Positions 1-8,971 of a DNA stretch of 64,000 nucleotides are shown piece after piece. A program made the position numbers and the translations under genes. The notes under the pieces are model-generated. The model saw only the letters and a list, made by a program, of their open reading frames with translations, was not told where the DNA came from and ran no database searches. Location: positions 124,001-188,000 of the forward strand of contig JAEUKE010000117.1 of the NCBI GenBank assembly GCA_016794345.1, written 5' to 3'. This stretch comes from Myxococcales bacterium (GTDB taxonomy: Bacteria > Myxococcota_A > Polyangia > Polyangiales > Polyangiaceae). Numbering within the stretch: the first letter of the stretch is position 1; the number at the start of each line of letters is the position of its first letter.

Positions 1-1
1 G

Positions 2-217
2 CTCGTCGCTGCCATCAACCGCGCGGACCGGCTCGTCCGCATCGACGAAGGCGGCGCGGTGACGACGCTCCTCGAGGGCGCGCCGCTGGACTTCCCGGCG
101 AGCGTCACGTTTGCGGGCAGCGGCGACGAGCGCGCGCTCTACGTGACCAGCTTCGCGCTCACGCGGGCGCTCGCCGGCGAGCCGGCGAGCCCCGCGCTCT
201 TGCGCGTCCGCTTCTGA
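2..217 (+). CDS. C-terminal fragment, SMP-30/NHL-like beta-propeller protein (partial)
   Basis: The window opens inside this gene; 71 residues and the stop are present. The visible tail has the short alternating beta-strand pattern of SMP-30/gluconolactonase or NHL-type propellers: a strand with NRADRLVRID, then a VTTLLEG turn, then a strand with ALYVTSF. It ends in LLRVRF. Such proteins in myxobacteria are often secreted sugar-binding or lactonase-like enzymes, but no catalytic residue lies in this fragment, so the function is inference from fold pattern only. No cysteine or membrane segment is seen. The start and any signal peptide lie outside the window. Confidence 0.55.
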   Translation, partial: LVAAINRADRLVRIDEGGAVTTLLEGAPLDFPASVTFAGSGDERALYVTSFALTRALAGEPASPALLRVRF

Positions 218-265
218 CCGTGTGCTGAAGAAGGGGGCGTCAGGGCGCGGGATGACGCCCTCGCT

Positions 266-323
266 GCCCTTTCACCCCCGACCCCCCTCACCTCGTGAGG
301 GGGGATTAGGGGGGTGAAAGGGC
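266..323. terminator. Long nested GC-rich hairpin downstream of the first gene
   Basis: Outer arms GCCCTTTCACCCCC and GGGGGTGAAAGGGC enclose a second perfect 9-bp stem (282-290 with 296-304) around a 5-base loop. It lies between the converging ends of the partial gene and the small minus-strand gene, so a two-way transcription terminator is likely. There is no T-run. The nested C-run/G-run layout also fits a dispersed extragenic palindrome. Confidence 0.5.
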
Positions 324-371
324 GGGCATGATGGGTCCAGAACGGAGGGCGGAGACTTTTTCAGCACCCGG

Positions 372-695
372 CTAGAGCGCGCCGGCTTCGTCGCTCCCCG
401 CGTCCTTCTTGTCCTTGCCGTGCTCGTCGTCGAACTCGATCCCCTTCTTCACCTGAACGATGGCGTCCTTCACGAGCTGCTTGGCCTTCACGCGATGCCC
501 GCCTTTGTCGCTCGTCGCCTTCTCGAGCTGCGTCTGCGCCGTCTCGAGCGCCGCGAGGGCGGCCTGCATGTGCGGCTGATCGCCCTCCGGCGCCGCGGGC
601 TTGGCGTTCGCCAGGTTGTCGTTCGTGCCCACGACGAGGGCGAGAGCGCCGGCGAGCGTGAGGGTGGAAGCCTTCCAAAGCCAATGAGCTTGCAT
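372..695 (-). CDS. Small secreted helical protein, unknown function
   Basis: A 107-residue protein. I chose the ATG at 695 because an AAAAGGAGA ribosome site (702-710) lies 6 bases upstream; longer versions would include that site. Residues 1-30 form a signal peptide: a hydrophobic run TLTLAGALALVV followed by small residues ending ANA. The mature part is a predicted long helical hairpin (LAALETAQTQLEKA, then VKDAIVQVKKGIEF) with a charged D/K/E tail. This layout resembles small periplasmic helical proteins annotated in many proteobacteria, but I do not recognise a named family. It stands alone, with a hairpin beyond its 3' end. Confidence 0.6.
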   Translation of the reverse strand: MQAHWLWKASTLTLAGALALVVGTNDNLANAKPAAPEGDQPHMQAALAALETAQTQLEKATSDKGGHRVKAKQLVKDAIVQVKKGIEFDDEHGKDKKDAGSDEAGAL

Positions 696-864
696 GAGTC
701 GTCTCCTTTTCGCGGATGACACCGCGGGGAGGCCTCATGGCAAATCGGGTGCCCGCGTCAGGAAGGCGATTCCTTCGCGGTTTCCGAGGGTGCGGGCTGC
801 GCACCTGCGGAGCGCCAGCCGCAGGGCTGCTCCACAGGGCTGGTCGCTCCGCCGCGCCGAGCGC

Positions 865-1746
865 TCAGTCCTTGCAGGTGACGAGCTGCTTGCGCATGCC
901 GCCCGGGACGGGCTGCGTGAACGTCTCCGGCAGGAGCGGAGGATTCCACTTCGCTTCCTTGTACTCGAACACGACGTCGTCCCGCGTCTCCGAGACCCTG
1001 AAGCGGATCTTCTTCGGGTACTCGGCCTCGCAAGCCGGTCCGCTCGGCGGGACGGGCTCATCCATCCCGTCCTCGTCAACCCGGGCGGGCGCCGTCTTCG
1101 TGGGCTCGTGACCGGAGAGGTCCGCGAGGTAGAGGTCTTCGCCGCCCTGCGCGACCCGCACGTGCGAGACGCGGACGCGCTGCTTCTGCCAGGGCTTGTG
1201 GAAGTCGTCCGGGTGGACCTGCAGGTGGATCTCCTCGGACGCTTCGTTCTTCGAGGGGATGGTCAGCTTGTAGTGGTCGCCGTCCCAGGCGATCTGCGGG
1301 GCGGCGCGGTCGTGCACGAGCACGGGCGCCTCCCCGCGGAGGAGCGACACGAGGGCGTGCCCCGGGACGGGGACCTGCGTGAACCGGGCGAGGTTGCACG
1401 CCGTGGCCGGGCCGTAGAAGAAGGTCTTCTGCTCGAGATCGGCGAGCTTGAAGTCCTTGCCGTCCGACGTGAGCGTGAAGATCGTCGCGCCGAACGGGCT
1501 CACCACGTCGAAGCGGACCGCTTGCGGGTTGATGGCGAAGAGGAAGACGTCCCCCTTCACGCGGCCCTTCTTGGTCACGAGGTCGACCTTCGCCTCGCCC
1601 TGCACGCCGACCGAACAGGCGTAGCCGGCGTGCATGCGGGCGAGGGCGTCATCCGCGGTTGGAAACAGCGAATCGGGTGTCTGCGTGCAGCCGGCGAGCG
1701 CGAGGCAGAGCGCCAGTCCGACCGGTTGTTTCCCACGGAGCGTCAT
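865..1746 (-). CDS. LolB/DUF4292-like outer-membrane lipoprotein
   Basis: A 293-residue lipoprotein precursor. The signal LALCLALAGC ends in a good lipobox, so Cys20 should be acylated. The mature part has the LolA/LolB/DUF4292 fold pattern: GEAKVDLVTKKGRVKGDVFLF, then AVRFDVVSPFGATIFTLTSDG, then a LADLEQKTFFYGPA strand. Those proteins carry or receive lipoproteins and similar lipids at the outer membrane. The C-terminal 90 residues, with two Cys, are extra to the family. It starts 2 bases after the stop of the HARE-domain gene, so the two are probably one transcript, though I see no obvious functional link. Family assignment rests on pattern similarity, not on a search. Confidence 0.6.
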   Translation of the reverse strand: MTLRGKQPVGLALCLALAGCTQTPDSLFPTADDALARMHAGYACSVGVQGEAKVDLVTKKGRVKGDVFLFAINPQAVRFDVVSPFGATIFTLTSDGKDFKLADLEQKTFFYGPATACNLARFTQVPVPGHALVSLLRGEAPVLVHDRAAPQIAWDGDHYKLTIPSKNEASEEIHLQVHPDDFHKPWQKQRVRVSHVRVAQGGEDLYLADLSGHEPTKTAPARVDEDGMDEPVPPSGPACEAEYPKKIRFRVSETRDDVVFEYKEAKWNPPLLPETFTQPVPGGMRKQLVTCKD

Positions 1747-1748
1747 GG

Positions 1749-3422
1749 TCAGGACGCGCGGAGCGCTTCGAGCAGGTCGACGTCGGGGATGGCGATCGGG
1801 AGGCGCGCACGAATGACGGCCACGTCATTCTCCTCGCAGAGCCGGGCGAAGCCAGCCGCGTCCGTGAGGGCGACCGGCGCGACGCCCTCCGCCGCCGCTT
1901 CTTCGCGCGCGCCGGAGAGGATCTGACCGGTGGTGATGATCCAGCCCATCGTCGCCGGACCGTAGTGGTGCAGCGAGCCGCGGAGCTCGGTCACGCGCTC
2001 GCGCCCGACCTCGCGCCCTTCGCGACGGATCACGATGGCCACCTTGACGCGGCGCTCGGGGTCGTTGCCGTCGAACGGGCTCTTCATCGAGGCCGAGAAG
2101 TGGGCCTCGCCGCCCGAAGAGCCAGCCCGGCGGACCTGGCGGATCTGCGTGAGGCCGACGCGCTCGAGCGCGAGCATCGCGAGCTCGACCAGGGCGTGCC
2201 CCGGCAGCTCGGCGATCTTCTTGGCGAAGGCACGCCGCGCCGCGTCGCGGTAACGCTCCACTGCGGCGAGCGCCTCGTTCTCCAGCGAGGCGAGATCGTT
2301 CGAGAGCAGCCAGTCGGTGAGACCGACGCGACCGCCCGCGAACCGGAACCGCGGTCGTCCGCCGAGGGCGAGCCGGCGCTGGTTGTCGGCGCGGACCGCC
2401 GCGGCCACCATCGACTGCGCGAACTGGACGTCCCCCGCGAGCTTCCCCTTGCGGAGCGCCGTCTCGGCGATCTGCCGCAGCGACACAGGACCGAGCCCGC
2501 GGTCGAAGCCGCCGAGGATCTGGTGGACCGCGTCCGCGAAGTCGCGGCCGCCCAGATCGTCGATCGGGGGCGCACCTTCGGCGAGCGCATCGACCTGTCG
2601 GCTGGGCTCGCGGTCACGGTCGCGATCGCGATCGCGGTCGCGATCACGATCACGCTCGCGGCGGGGCTGCTGGCCCGCGGCATCCACCGGGGTCGCGGTG
2701 TAACCCGGGAGCACGGCGTCGCCAGCGGCGCCACGACCGCGGCGCCGGCGACGACGGCGACGACGGCCTTCCCCGCCCTCGCCGTCGCGCGCTTCCTCGC
2801 CACCGCCGAGGATCGGCTGATCGTCGTCCTCTTCCTCGTCGAAGACCTCGGCCGCGCTCGCGACCAGCTCCGCTCGCATGCGATCTTCGGGCTCGATGTT
2901 CGCGTCTTCCTCGTCGAACCGAGCGCGCGGCGCGGGGGCCGGCGCGGGAGCCGCGGGCGCGCGGGCGGCATGCCGCGGCGGCGGCGAGGGACGCGCCTCC
3001 TTGGGCGGGCCGAGCAGCGGCTCGTCATCCGGATCCACCTCGGCCTCGACCTCGGCGGCCTCGACCTCGGCCTCGGCTTCTGGCTCCTCGCCCGCCGCCT
3101 CGACCTCCACGTCCTCGGCCTCGACCTCGGCCTCGACCTCCGCTCCCTTCGCCTTCTTCGCTTTCTTTCCGGCGAGGCCGTCGCGAATGGTCTTCGCGTC
3201 CCACTCGCGGAGGGCGAAGACGCCGGGCTTGACCCGGACGAGCGGGTTGTCCGCGGAGTCTTTCTTCATGAGCGCGGCGAGGCGCGCCCCCATCGTGACC
3301 TCGGGGCTCTTGCCCACGTGGCTGAGGAGGTTTCGTTCGATGGCGTAGTCGGTGATCTCTTTATAATGAAGCGGGCGGCCCACGAGGCGAAGCACCTCGG
3401 CCGCGGCATCCGTGAAAGTCAT
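1749..3422 (-). CDS. HARE-HTH protein with second winged helix and degenerate Mrr-like C-terminal domain
   Basis: A 557-residue protein. Residues 1-75 are a HARE-HTH domain (AAEVLRLVGRPLHYKEIT, then TMGARLAALM and VRVKPGVFAL), the winged-helix module shared by RNA polymerase delta subunit and ASXL proteins. An acidic E/A/V stretch (about 90-150) and a basic RD-repeat stretch (about 250-280) follow. A second HARE/winged-helix-like segment starts near residue 300 (VSLRQIAETALRKGKLAG). The C-terminal part (about 415-557) follows the Mrr-type restriction nuclease pattern: a LVELAMLALERVGL helix, a SSGGEAHF turn, VKVAIVIRRE, VTELRGSLHHYG, then GWIITTGQ. The Mrr nuclease residues (D in the GxD turn, QxK strand) are not preserved, so it is probably a non-cutting DNA-binding version. 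It is the first gene of an operon with the lipoprotein and divergent from a Ser/Thr kinase. Confidence 0.7.
   Translation of the reverse strand: MTFTDAAAEVLRLVGRPLHYKEITDYAIERNLLSHVGKSPEVTMGARLAALMKKDSADNPLVRVKPGVFALREWDAKTIRDGLAGKKAKKAKGAEVEAEVEAEDVEVEAAGEEPEAEAEVEAAEVEAEVDPDDEPLLGPPKEARPSPPPRHAARAPAAPAPAPAPRARFDEEDANIEPEDRMRAELVASAAEVFDEEEDDDQPILGGGEEARDGEGGEGRRRRRRRRRGRGAAGDAVLPGYTATPVDAAGQQPRRERDRDRDRDRDRDRDREPSRQVDALAEGAPPIDDLGGRDFADAVHQILGGFDRGLGPVSLRQIAETALRKGKLAGDVQFAQSMVAAAVRADNQRRLALGGRPRFRFAGGRVGLTDWLLSNDLASLENEALAAVERYRDAARRAFAKKIAELPGHALVELAMLALERVGLTQIRQVRRAGSSGGEAHFSASMKSPFDGNDPERRVKVAIVIRREGREVGRERVTELRGSLHHYGPATMGWIITTGQILSGAREEAAAEGVAPVALTDAAGFARLCEENDVAVIRARLPIAIPDVDLLEALRAS
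2608..2660. repeat. Tandem GATCGC-type hexamer repeat
   Basis: A run of near-identical hexamers (variants of GATCGC, GGTCGC and GATCAC) inside the HARE gene. On the minus strand it encodes about nine Arg-Asp dipeptides. The mild hexamer variation suggests slippage-driven expansion in a disordered linker; changes in whole hexamers keep the frame. Confidence 0.85.
3038..3146. repeat. Low-complexity CTCGGC/CTCGAC repeat encoding an acidic linker
   Basis: Imperfect repeats of CTCGGC and CTCGAC trimer pairs. On the minus strand they encode alternating Glu-Val/Glu-Ala, the acidic linker following the first HARE domain. It is the charge opposite of the RD repeat further along the same protein. Confidence 0.75.
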
Positions 3423-3698
3423 GTTCTTGTCTCGTGAGCGCCGATTCCGCGTCCACTCGGACGACGAACGGCGCTGGTCAAACGACGTTGCGTGAGGGGG
3501 GCCCCCTCGTTTCCTTGAGTCGGCACGGCCGACCCTGCCCAGTCGAAGTCACCGGGAAGCAAGCCTCGCTCCCACACAGTGACTGGTTACGCCTACCGCT
3601 CGACGCGGACCCCGTCAAGCGAGAGCGTCGAAAGGCCGCCGGCCGATCACATTGCCGTGCGCTGGCTCCGCGCCGCCTGATACGCTTGCGGGCAAGAG

Positions 3699-6170
3699 AT
3701 GGAGCCCGAGTCGATGGTCGGCCGGACCGTGGTCGGCCGATTTCGCGTCGAACGGATCATCGGGCGCGGCGGCATGGCCAGCGTCTATGCCGCCGTGGAC
3801 GAGCGCTCCGGGCAGGAGGTCGCGCTGAAGCTCCTCAAGCGCGAGCTGACCCGCGACCCCACCGTCCTTCGACGCTTCGAGCGAGAGGCCAAGGCGGCCT
3901 CCCATCTCGTCCATCCGAACATCATCCGCGTCTTCGAGTCCGGGATCCAGGACGAGGACGCCTTCATCGCCATGGAGCTCGCGAGCGGCAAGGACCTCCT
4001 GAAGGCCCTGTCGCAGGAGCGGCCCATGCGACAAGCGCGGGCCGCGCTCATCCTGGCCCAGGTCTGCTCGGCGCTCGACGTCGCGCACGGCAAGGGCATC
4101 GTCCACCGCGATCTCAAGCCGGAGAACATCGTGCTCGTCGCCGACCCAGACGAGCCGGGCGGCGAGCGAGCCAAGGTCCTGGATTTCGGCATCGCCAAGA
4201 TCCTCGACGTCTCGAAGCCGGGCAACGCGAGCGACGCGACCGATCCGCCCTCGTACGTCACGAAGACGGCGCTCACGCGCGTCGGGACGATCGTCGGCAC
4301 CCCCGCGTACATGTCTCCCGAGCAGTGCCGAGGCGGAGATCTGGACGGCCGCAGCGACATCTACACCTGCGGCGTGCTGCTCTACCAGCTCGTCACCGGC
4401 GAGCTGCCGTTCACGGGGGAGACGCCGCTGCACACGGCCATGCGCCACATCCACGCGCAGCCGCGACCACCACACGAGCTGCGGCGTGACATCAACGCGG
4501 GCCTCGAGCGCATCATCCTGAAGGCGCTCGCCAAGTGGCCCGGCGAGCGCCACCAGACCGCCCAGCAGCTCCGGGAGGAGCTTGCAGCGGCCATCCCCGA
4601 TCTTCCGGACCGAGGCGAGGTCGTGCTTCCCCGCGACTACCTGCAGCGTGTCACCGCCGCGGCCGCGGCGCCTGCCGCCGCGGCGAAGCCCGCGGCGCCG
4701 CCGGTGGAGAGCGCGACGGACCCGAGCCCCGACTCCGAGCCCGTGCAGCCGACGCGCATGCTCGTCGGCGGGCCGCTGGGCCGCACCCCGCTCCGCGCCG
4801 TGCGACTCGGCGGCCCCGCATCGTCCCCGCCATCGAAGCCTCCGGCCGACCCGCCTCCGAGCACGCCCACCCCCACGGCGGACGACGACGACGAGCCGCG
4901 CACGTTCCTCATGAGCGGCCCGAGCCCGTCGGCCTGGGCGGACACGAGCGGCAGCCCCGCCGACGCCAAGTCGAAGGCGGAGGGGGTCGCCAGCAAGCTC
5001 CAGCCCCCCCGGACGGAAGCACGCGTCGAGGCGCCTCGCTCCGGCGCGCCGTCGACATCTGCCGGTCCCGCCTCACCCAAGCCGAGCGCGCGGCCCCCGA
5101 GCGGAGAGGCCAAGGCGAACAGTCCGCTCGCGCACGCGAAGACGGCGCCCTCCGGCGGGCCGCTCGCGCCCGGGCCGATACCGCGCGCGCCCGCGCGGCC
5201 CGAGCGCGGCCCGAGACCGCCGACCGTGCCGCTGCGCGCCGGCGCGGTCTCGCCTTCCGCTCGCCCGATCGCCCCGACGACCGCGAGCCCGCCCGCGGAC
5301 AAGCCCGCGCAGTCGGTGACGATGGAGACGGGCCTGACCCCCACGGCGCTCACCCACGTCCCGAGCTCGAACGATCCTCCGACACGAAAGAAGGCAGAGG
5401 GCGCCGAGACACAGGCGAGCCGCGCGGGGCCTGCGCCAGCTTCGTCGCTGCCGCAGACCGATCCGCTCGGCCAGACGTCGGCGGCCGCAGGGCAGCCGCC
5501 CTCGCTGAGGCGACAGATCCTCTCGTCCCGCCCTCCGCCGGCGCCGCCTGCCCCCGAACGAGGTCCGGCGGTGGACGACGACGAGGTGTCGACCGGCGTG
5601 CGCGACGTCCCGCCGGAGAAGCGCGGCGCGAACCAGACCCTCGTGATGGAGGAGCCGGCCAAGGGCGCGCCCGCCTCGCAACAAGCGCCACGCGCGCACG
5701 CGATGGCGGTGGGCCCCACCCTGCTCGCGAACCAGGCCGCGCCGACCGGGCCCGAGATCGAGGCCGAGGCGCTGCGCGCGCTCAAGGCGACGACGCGCAT
5801 GGCGATCGACGACCCGACCACGAGCGCCGGCGCGGCGCGGGCCGGGACGCTCCGCATGAGCCAGCAGCAGGCGGAGCAGCGCTACAGCGCGCCTCCGCCG
5901 AGCGTGCAGGTGAACCCGGCTTACGCCGGCGCCGCGGCGCAACCGCCGCCCTCGACCCGCGTGCCGAACCTGGCTCCGCTCACGGGACACTCGGGCTGGA
6001 ACGAGGCCACCGTCTCGCGCCGCCGCCTCGAGACCAGCCCGCCGGCGCCACGAGGTGGGCTCGTCGGCGAGCTCGCCTCGTTGCCGGGCACGACCGGCTT
6101 CTTGATCGGGATCGGCCTGGGGCTCGGCATCGCCGCCGGCGTCGTGATCGCGTTGCTCGTGATGCGCTGA
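3699..6170 (+). CDS. Serine/threonine protein kinase with long Pro/Ala-rich tail and C-terminal membrane anchor
   Basis: An 823-residue Hanks-type kinase. All core motifs are present: Gly loop GRGGMASV (22-29), VALK lysine 44, HRDLKPEN (136-143), DFG (162-164) and SPE (206-208). The kinase domain ends near residue 300. About 480 residues of Pro/Ala/Ser/Thr-rich, probably disordered sequence follow, then one transmembrane helix (about 795-820, FLIGIGLGLGIAAGVVIALLV) with three residues left in the periplasm. Such kinases phosphorylate regulators in myxobacterial development; no substrate can be read here. The start is uncertain: the ATG at 3714 (MVGRTVVGRF) has a GGAG 9 bases upstream, while 3699 has no clear ribosome site. 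It is divergent from the HARE gene across about 275 bases, in which I see no convincing promoter. Confidence 0.93.
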   Translation: MEPESMVGRTVVGRFRVERIIGRGGMASVYAAVDERSGQEVALKLLKRELTRDPTVLRRFEREAKAASHLVHPNIIRVFESGIQDEDAFIAMELASGKDLLKALSQERPMRQARAALILAQVCSALDVAHGKGIVHRDLKPENIVLVADPDEPGGERAKVLDFGIAKILDVSKPGNASDATDPPSYVTKTALTRVGTIVGTPAYMSPEQCRGGDLDGRSDIYTCGVLLYQLVTGELPFTGETPLHTAMRHIHAQPRPPHELRRDINAGLERIILKALAKWPGERHQTAQQLREELAAAIPDLPDRGEVVLPRDYLQRVTAAAAAPAAAAKPAAPPVESATDPSPDSEPVQPTRMLVGGPLGRTPLRAVRLGGPASSPPSKPPADPPPSTPTPTADDDDEPRTFLMSGPSPSAWADTSGSPADAKSKAEGVASKLQPPRTEARVEAPRSGAPSTSAGPASPKPSARPPSGEAKANSPLAHAKTAPSGGPLAPGPIPRAPARPERGPRPPTVPLRAGAVSPSARPIAPTTASPPADKPAQSVTMETGLTPTALTHVPSSNDPPTRKKAEGAETQASRAGPAPASSLPQTDPLGQTSAAAGQPPSLRRQILSSRPPPAPPAPERGPAVDDDEVSTGVRDVPPEKRGANQTLVMEEPAKGAPASQQAPRAHAMAVGPTLLANQAAPTGPEIEAEALRALKATTRMAIDDPTTSAGAARAGTLRMSQQQAEQRYSAPPPSVQVNPAYAGAAAQPPPSTRVPNLAPLTGHSGWNEATVSRRRLETSPPAPRGGLVGELASLPGTTGFLIGIGLGLGIAAGVVIALLVMR

Positions 6171-6176
6171 GAGCAG

Positions 6177-6203
6177 GGGCGAGCGCGCCGCGCGCGCTCG
6201 CCC
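6177..6203. terminator. Perfect 12-bp hairpin between the kinase and alaS
   Basis: GGGCGAGCGCGC and its exact complement, separated by 3 bases, lie between the converging 3' ends of the kinase and alaS. There is no T-run, which is usual for GC-rich bacteria. It is probably a bidirectional terminator. Confidence 0.65.
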
Positions 6204-6213
6204 GCCGCGCGGC

Positions 6214-8931
6214 TCAAGCGCTCGGAGCGAGGACCCGCGTGACCTCTTCGCCGAAGCTCTGCACGGCCGCGTCGAGCGAGGCCACGTCCGGGCCGCCGGC
6301 CTGGGCCATGTCCGGCCGACCGCCGCCCGACCCGCCGATCTTCTTCGCCACCTCGCGCACCAGGTCACCGGCGCGCAGGCGGCTCGTCGCGGCCTTGCTC
6401 ACCATCACGCAGAGCTGCGCCTTGTCGCCCGCGGCCGCGCCGATCATGACAGCGCTGTTCTCGCCGAGCTTGTCGCGAAGCTTCTCCGCGAGCTCGCGGA
6501 GCGCGGCCGGCTGCGTGCCGTCCGGCGCGCGGAGCGCGAGCACCTTCACGCCCTCGACGTCGCGCGCGCCGGCGAGCATGCCGTCGATCCCGCCGCCCGA
6601 GCCACCCTCGAGCACCTTTCGCTCGAGCTCGGCGACCTTCTTCTCGAGCTCCCTCTCGTGGGCGAGGAGCTTCTGGATCTTGTCCGCGAGATCGCCGCCC
6701 GACTTCATGACCTGCTTCGCGCGGAGCACCTCGCGCTCGGTCTCACGGACCTGCCGGAGCGCGTTTTCTCCGGTGGCCGCGAAGATGCGGCGGACCCCCG
6801 CGGCGACGCTGGCGTCGCTCTCGATCTTGAAGAGCCCGATGTCGCCCAGCGCGCGCGCGTGTGTGCCGCCGCAGAGCTCGACCGAGTCCTTCGTCATCGT
6901 GAGCACGCGCACCACGTCCCCGTATTTCTCCTCGAAGATGGCCACGGCGCCGCGCTTCTTGGCCTCGTCGATCGGCAGGACCTCCGTCATGACGGGCTCG
7001 TTCGTGAGGACCTTCTTGTTCACGAGATCCTCGATGCGCTCGATCTCCTCGCGGGTCAGCGCCTTGTTGTGTGCGAAATCGAAGCGCAACATGTCGGGCC
7101 CGACGCGCGAGCCCTTCTGCAGCGCGTGCGAGCCGAGGACGACCTTCAGCGCCCAGTGCAAGAGGTGCGTCGCCGAGTGGTTGCGCCGAGTCGCGCTGCG
7201 CAGCTCGTGGTCGACCTCGAGGCGGACGCCCTCCCCCTTGGACAGCGAGCCCTCGCGCAGCGTCGCGTGGTGCAGGACGAGGCCGGCGAGCGGCCGCTGC
7301 GTGTCCGTCACCTCGAGGCGCGCGCCTGCGTTGGTCCGGATGGCTCCCTTGTCGCCGACCTGGCCGCCGCTCTCCGAGTAAAACGGTGTCTTGCGCACGA
7401 CTATCTCGACCTCCGCGCCGGCGTCGGCGCGGTCCACGAGGACGCGCTTCACCCGCTCCCCTTCTCTGGTCAAAAGGACGATGGCGAGCACCTCGCTCTC
7501 GCCGTCTTCTCGCTCGTAGCCGGTGAACGTCACGTCCCCGACCTCGCCCTTCACGACGTGGTAGATGGGGTCGAGCGCCGCATCGGCGTTGATCGGCCCC
7601 TCCGCCCCTTCGCCCTTGGTGAGCTTGGTCGCGGACTCGATGTCGAGCTCGAAGTTGCTCTCGCGAGCGATGACCTCGGTCAGATCGAGGGGGAAGCCGT
7701 AGGTCGTGTAGAGGTCAGCGGCGACCTCCGGCAAAAGCACGCGCGAGCCTTGCGAGCGGAGCTCACCGAAGCGCTCGTCGAGGAGCTTCAGCCCGCGGCG
7801 GAGCGTGATGCGGAAGCGCACCTCCTCGTCCTCCGCGACGCGCGCGATGAGCTCGCGGCGCTCGGCCAGCTCCGGGTAGGTGTCGCCCATGAGGTCCACG
7901 ACCTTGAGCGCGACCTCGTGCAAGAACGGCCGCTCGATGCCGAGGCGCTCGCCGTGGCGGATCGCCCTGCGCATGACGCGCCGGAGGATGTACTCGCGGT
8001 GCGCCTTGTCGGGCATGATGCCCTCGGCGATGAGGAACGCGGTCGTCCGCGCGTGGTCGGCGATGACACGCATGGAGACGTCGTCGTCCGACGTGGACGC
8101 GCGGTAGCTCTTCTTGGCGACACGCGCGGCCTCCTCCACCAGCGTTCGCAAGAGGTCCGTGTCGTAGTTCGACGTCACGCCCTGCACCGCACAGGCGATG
8201 CGCTCGAGGCCCATCCCCGTGTCGATGCCGGTGGCCGGCAGTGGAGCGAGAGCCCCGCCCTTCTCGGCGCGGTCGAACTGCATGAAGACGTTGTTCCAGA
8301 TCTCGGTCCAGCCGAGGCCGTCGATGCGCGGCTCTTCGCCGAAGCGGCCGACGTCCGGGTCGTTGCCGTGGAAAAAGTGGATCTCGGAGCAAGGCCCACA
8401 CGGTCCGGTGTCGCCCATCGACCAGAAGTTGTCCTCCTTGCCGAGGCGCAGGATGCGGTCGTCCCCGAAGCCGGTGACCTTGCGCCAGATCTCGGCGGCC
8501 TCGTCGTCGGCGGGGAGGCCCTCCTCCCCCTTGAAGACGGTCACGACCAGCCGCTCGCGCGGAAGATCGAGCACCTTCGTCAGGTACTCCCAGGCGTAGG
8601 CGATCGCCTCCTCCTTGAAGTAGTCGCCGAAGCTGAAGTTGCCGAGCATCTCGAAGAACGTGTGGTGCCGGGCGGTGACGCCGACGTTCTCGAGGTCGTT
8701 GTGTTTGCCGCTGATCCGGATGCACTTCTGGCTGGAGGCTGCGCGCGTGTACGCGCGCTTGTCTTTGCCGGTGAAGACGTCCTTGAACTGGACCATCCCG
8801 GCGTTGACGAACATCAGCGTCGGGTCGTTCTGCGGCACGAGCGGCGCGCTCGGCACCTCCGCGTGACCCCGCTCGACGAAGAAGTCGAGGAAGCTTCGGC
8901 GAATGGACTTGGCGAGCTTGTCGGAGAGCAT
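6214..8931 (-). CDS. alaS: Alanine--tRNA ligase (AlaRS)
   Basis: A 905-residue full-length alanyl-tRNA synthetase, which charges tRNA-Ala using ATP. The class II catalytic core is at the N-terminus (SFLDFFVERGH, then FVNAGMVQFKDVF, then HHTFFEMLGNFSFGDYF near 89-105). The editing domain that removes mischarged Ser/Gly has the zinc motif HSATH near residue 585 and CGGTHA near 687. A coiled-coil and a C-Ala domain with a Gly-rich GGSGGGRPDMAQAGG stretch complete it. No key residue seems missing. It appears to be a single-gene unit: the HEAT-repeat gene upstream is separated by a hairpin, and the kinase converges on its 3' end. Confidence 0.98.
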   Translation of the reverse strand: MLSDKLAKSIRRSFLDFFVERGHAEVPSAPLVPQNDPTLMFVNAGMVQFKDVFTGKDKRAYTRAASSQKCIRISGKHNDLENVGVTARHHTFFEMLGNFSFGDYFKEEAIAYAWEYLTKVLDLPRERLVVTVFKGEEGLPADDEAAEIWRKVTGFGDDRILRLGKEDNFWSMGDTGPCGPCSEIHFFHGNDPDVGRFGEEPRIDGLGWTEIWNNVFMQFDRAEKGGALAPLPATGIDTGMGLERIACAVQGVTSNYDTDLLRTLVEEAARVAKKSYRASTSDDDVSMRVIADHARTTAFLIAEGIMPDKAHREYILRRVMRRAIRHGERLGIERPFLHEVALKVVDLMGDTYPELAERRELIARVAEDEEVRFRITLRRGLKLLDERFGELRSQGSRVLLPEVAADLYTTYGFPLDLTEVIARESNFELDIESATKLTKGEGAEGPINADAALDPIYHVVKGEVGDVTFTGYEREDGESEVLAIVLLTREGERVKRVLVDRADAGAEVEIVVRKTPFYSESGGQVGDKGAIRTNAGARLEVTDTQRPLAGLVLHHATLREGSLSKGEGVRLEVDHELRSATRRNHSATHLLHWALKVVLGSHALQKGSRVGPDMLRFDFAHNKALTREEIERIEDLVNKKVLTNEPVMTEVLPIDEAKKRGAVAIFEEKYGDVVRVLTMTKDSVELCGGTHARALGDIGLFKIESDASVAAGVRRIFAATGENALRQVRETEREVLRAKQVMKSGGDLADKIQKLLAHERELEKKVAELERKVLEGGSGGGIDGMLAGARDVEGVKVLALRAPDGTQPAALRELAEKLRDKLGENSAVMIGAAAGDKAQLCVMVSKAATSRLRAGDLVREVAKKIGGSGGGRPDMAQAGGPDVASLDAAVQSFGEEVTRVLAPSA

Positions 8932-8971
8932 GGCTTTGCCGCTCCCATAGCACGCCTCTCCCCTGTTCTCT

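Noticed and set aside
2608..2660. CRISPR-like array
   Set aside because: The repeat unit is six bases with no spacers; it codes for an Arg-Asp linker.
3423..3698. Sigma-54 promoter in the kinase/HARE divergent gap
   Set aside because: A TGG ... TTGC pair is seen near 3476-3490 but the GG-GC spacing is wrong by two bases.
4535..7381. Long plus-strand open frame crossing the kinase tail and alaS
   Set aside because: It runs in a shifted frame of the kinase and antisense to alaS; no protein-like composition or ribosome site.
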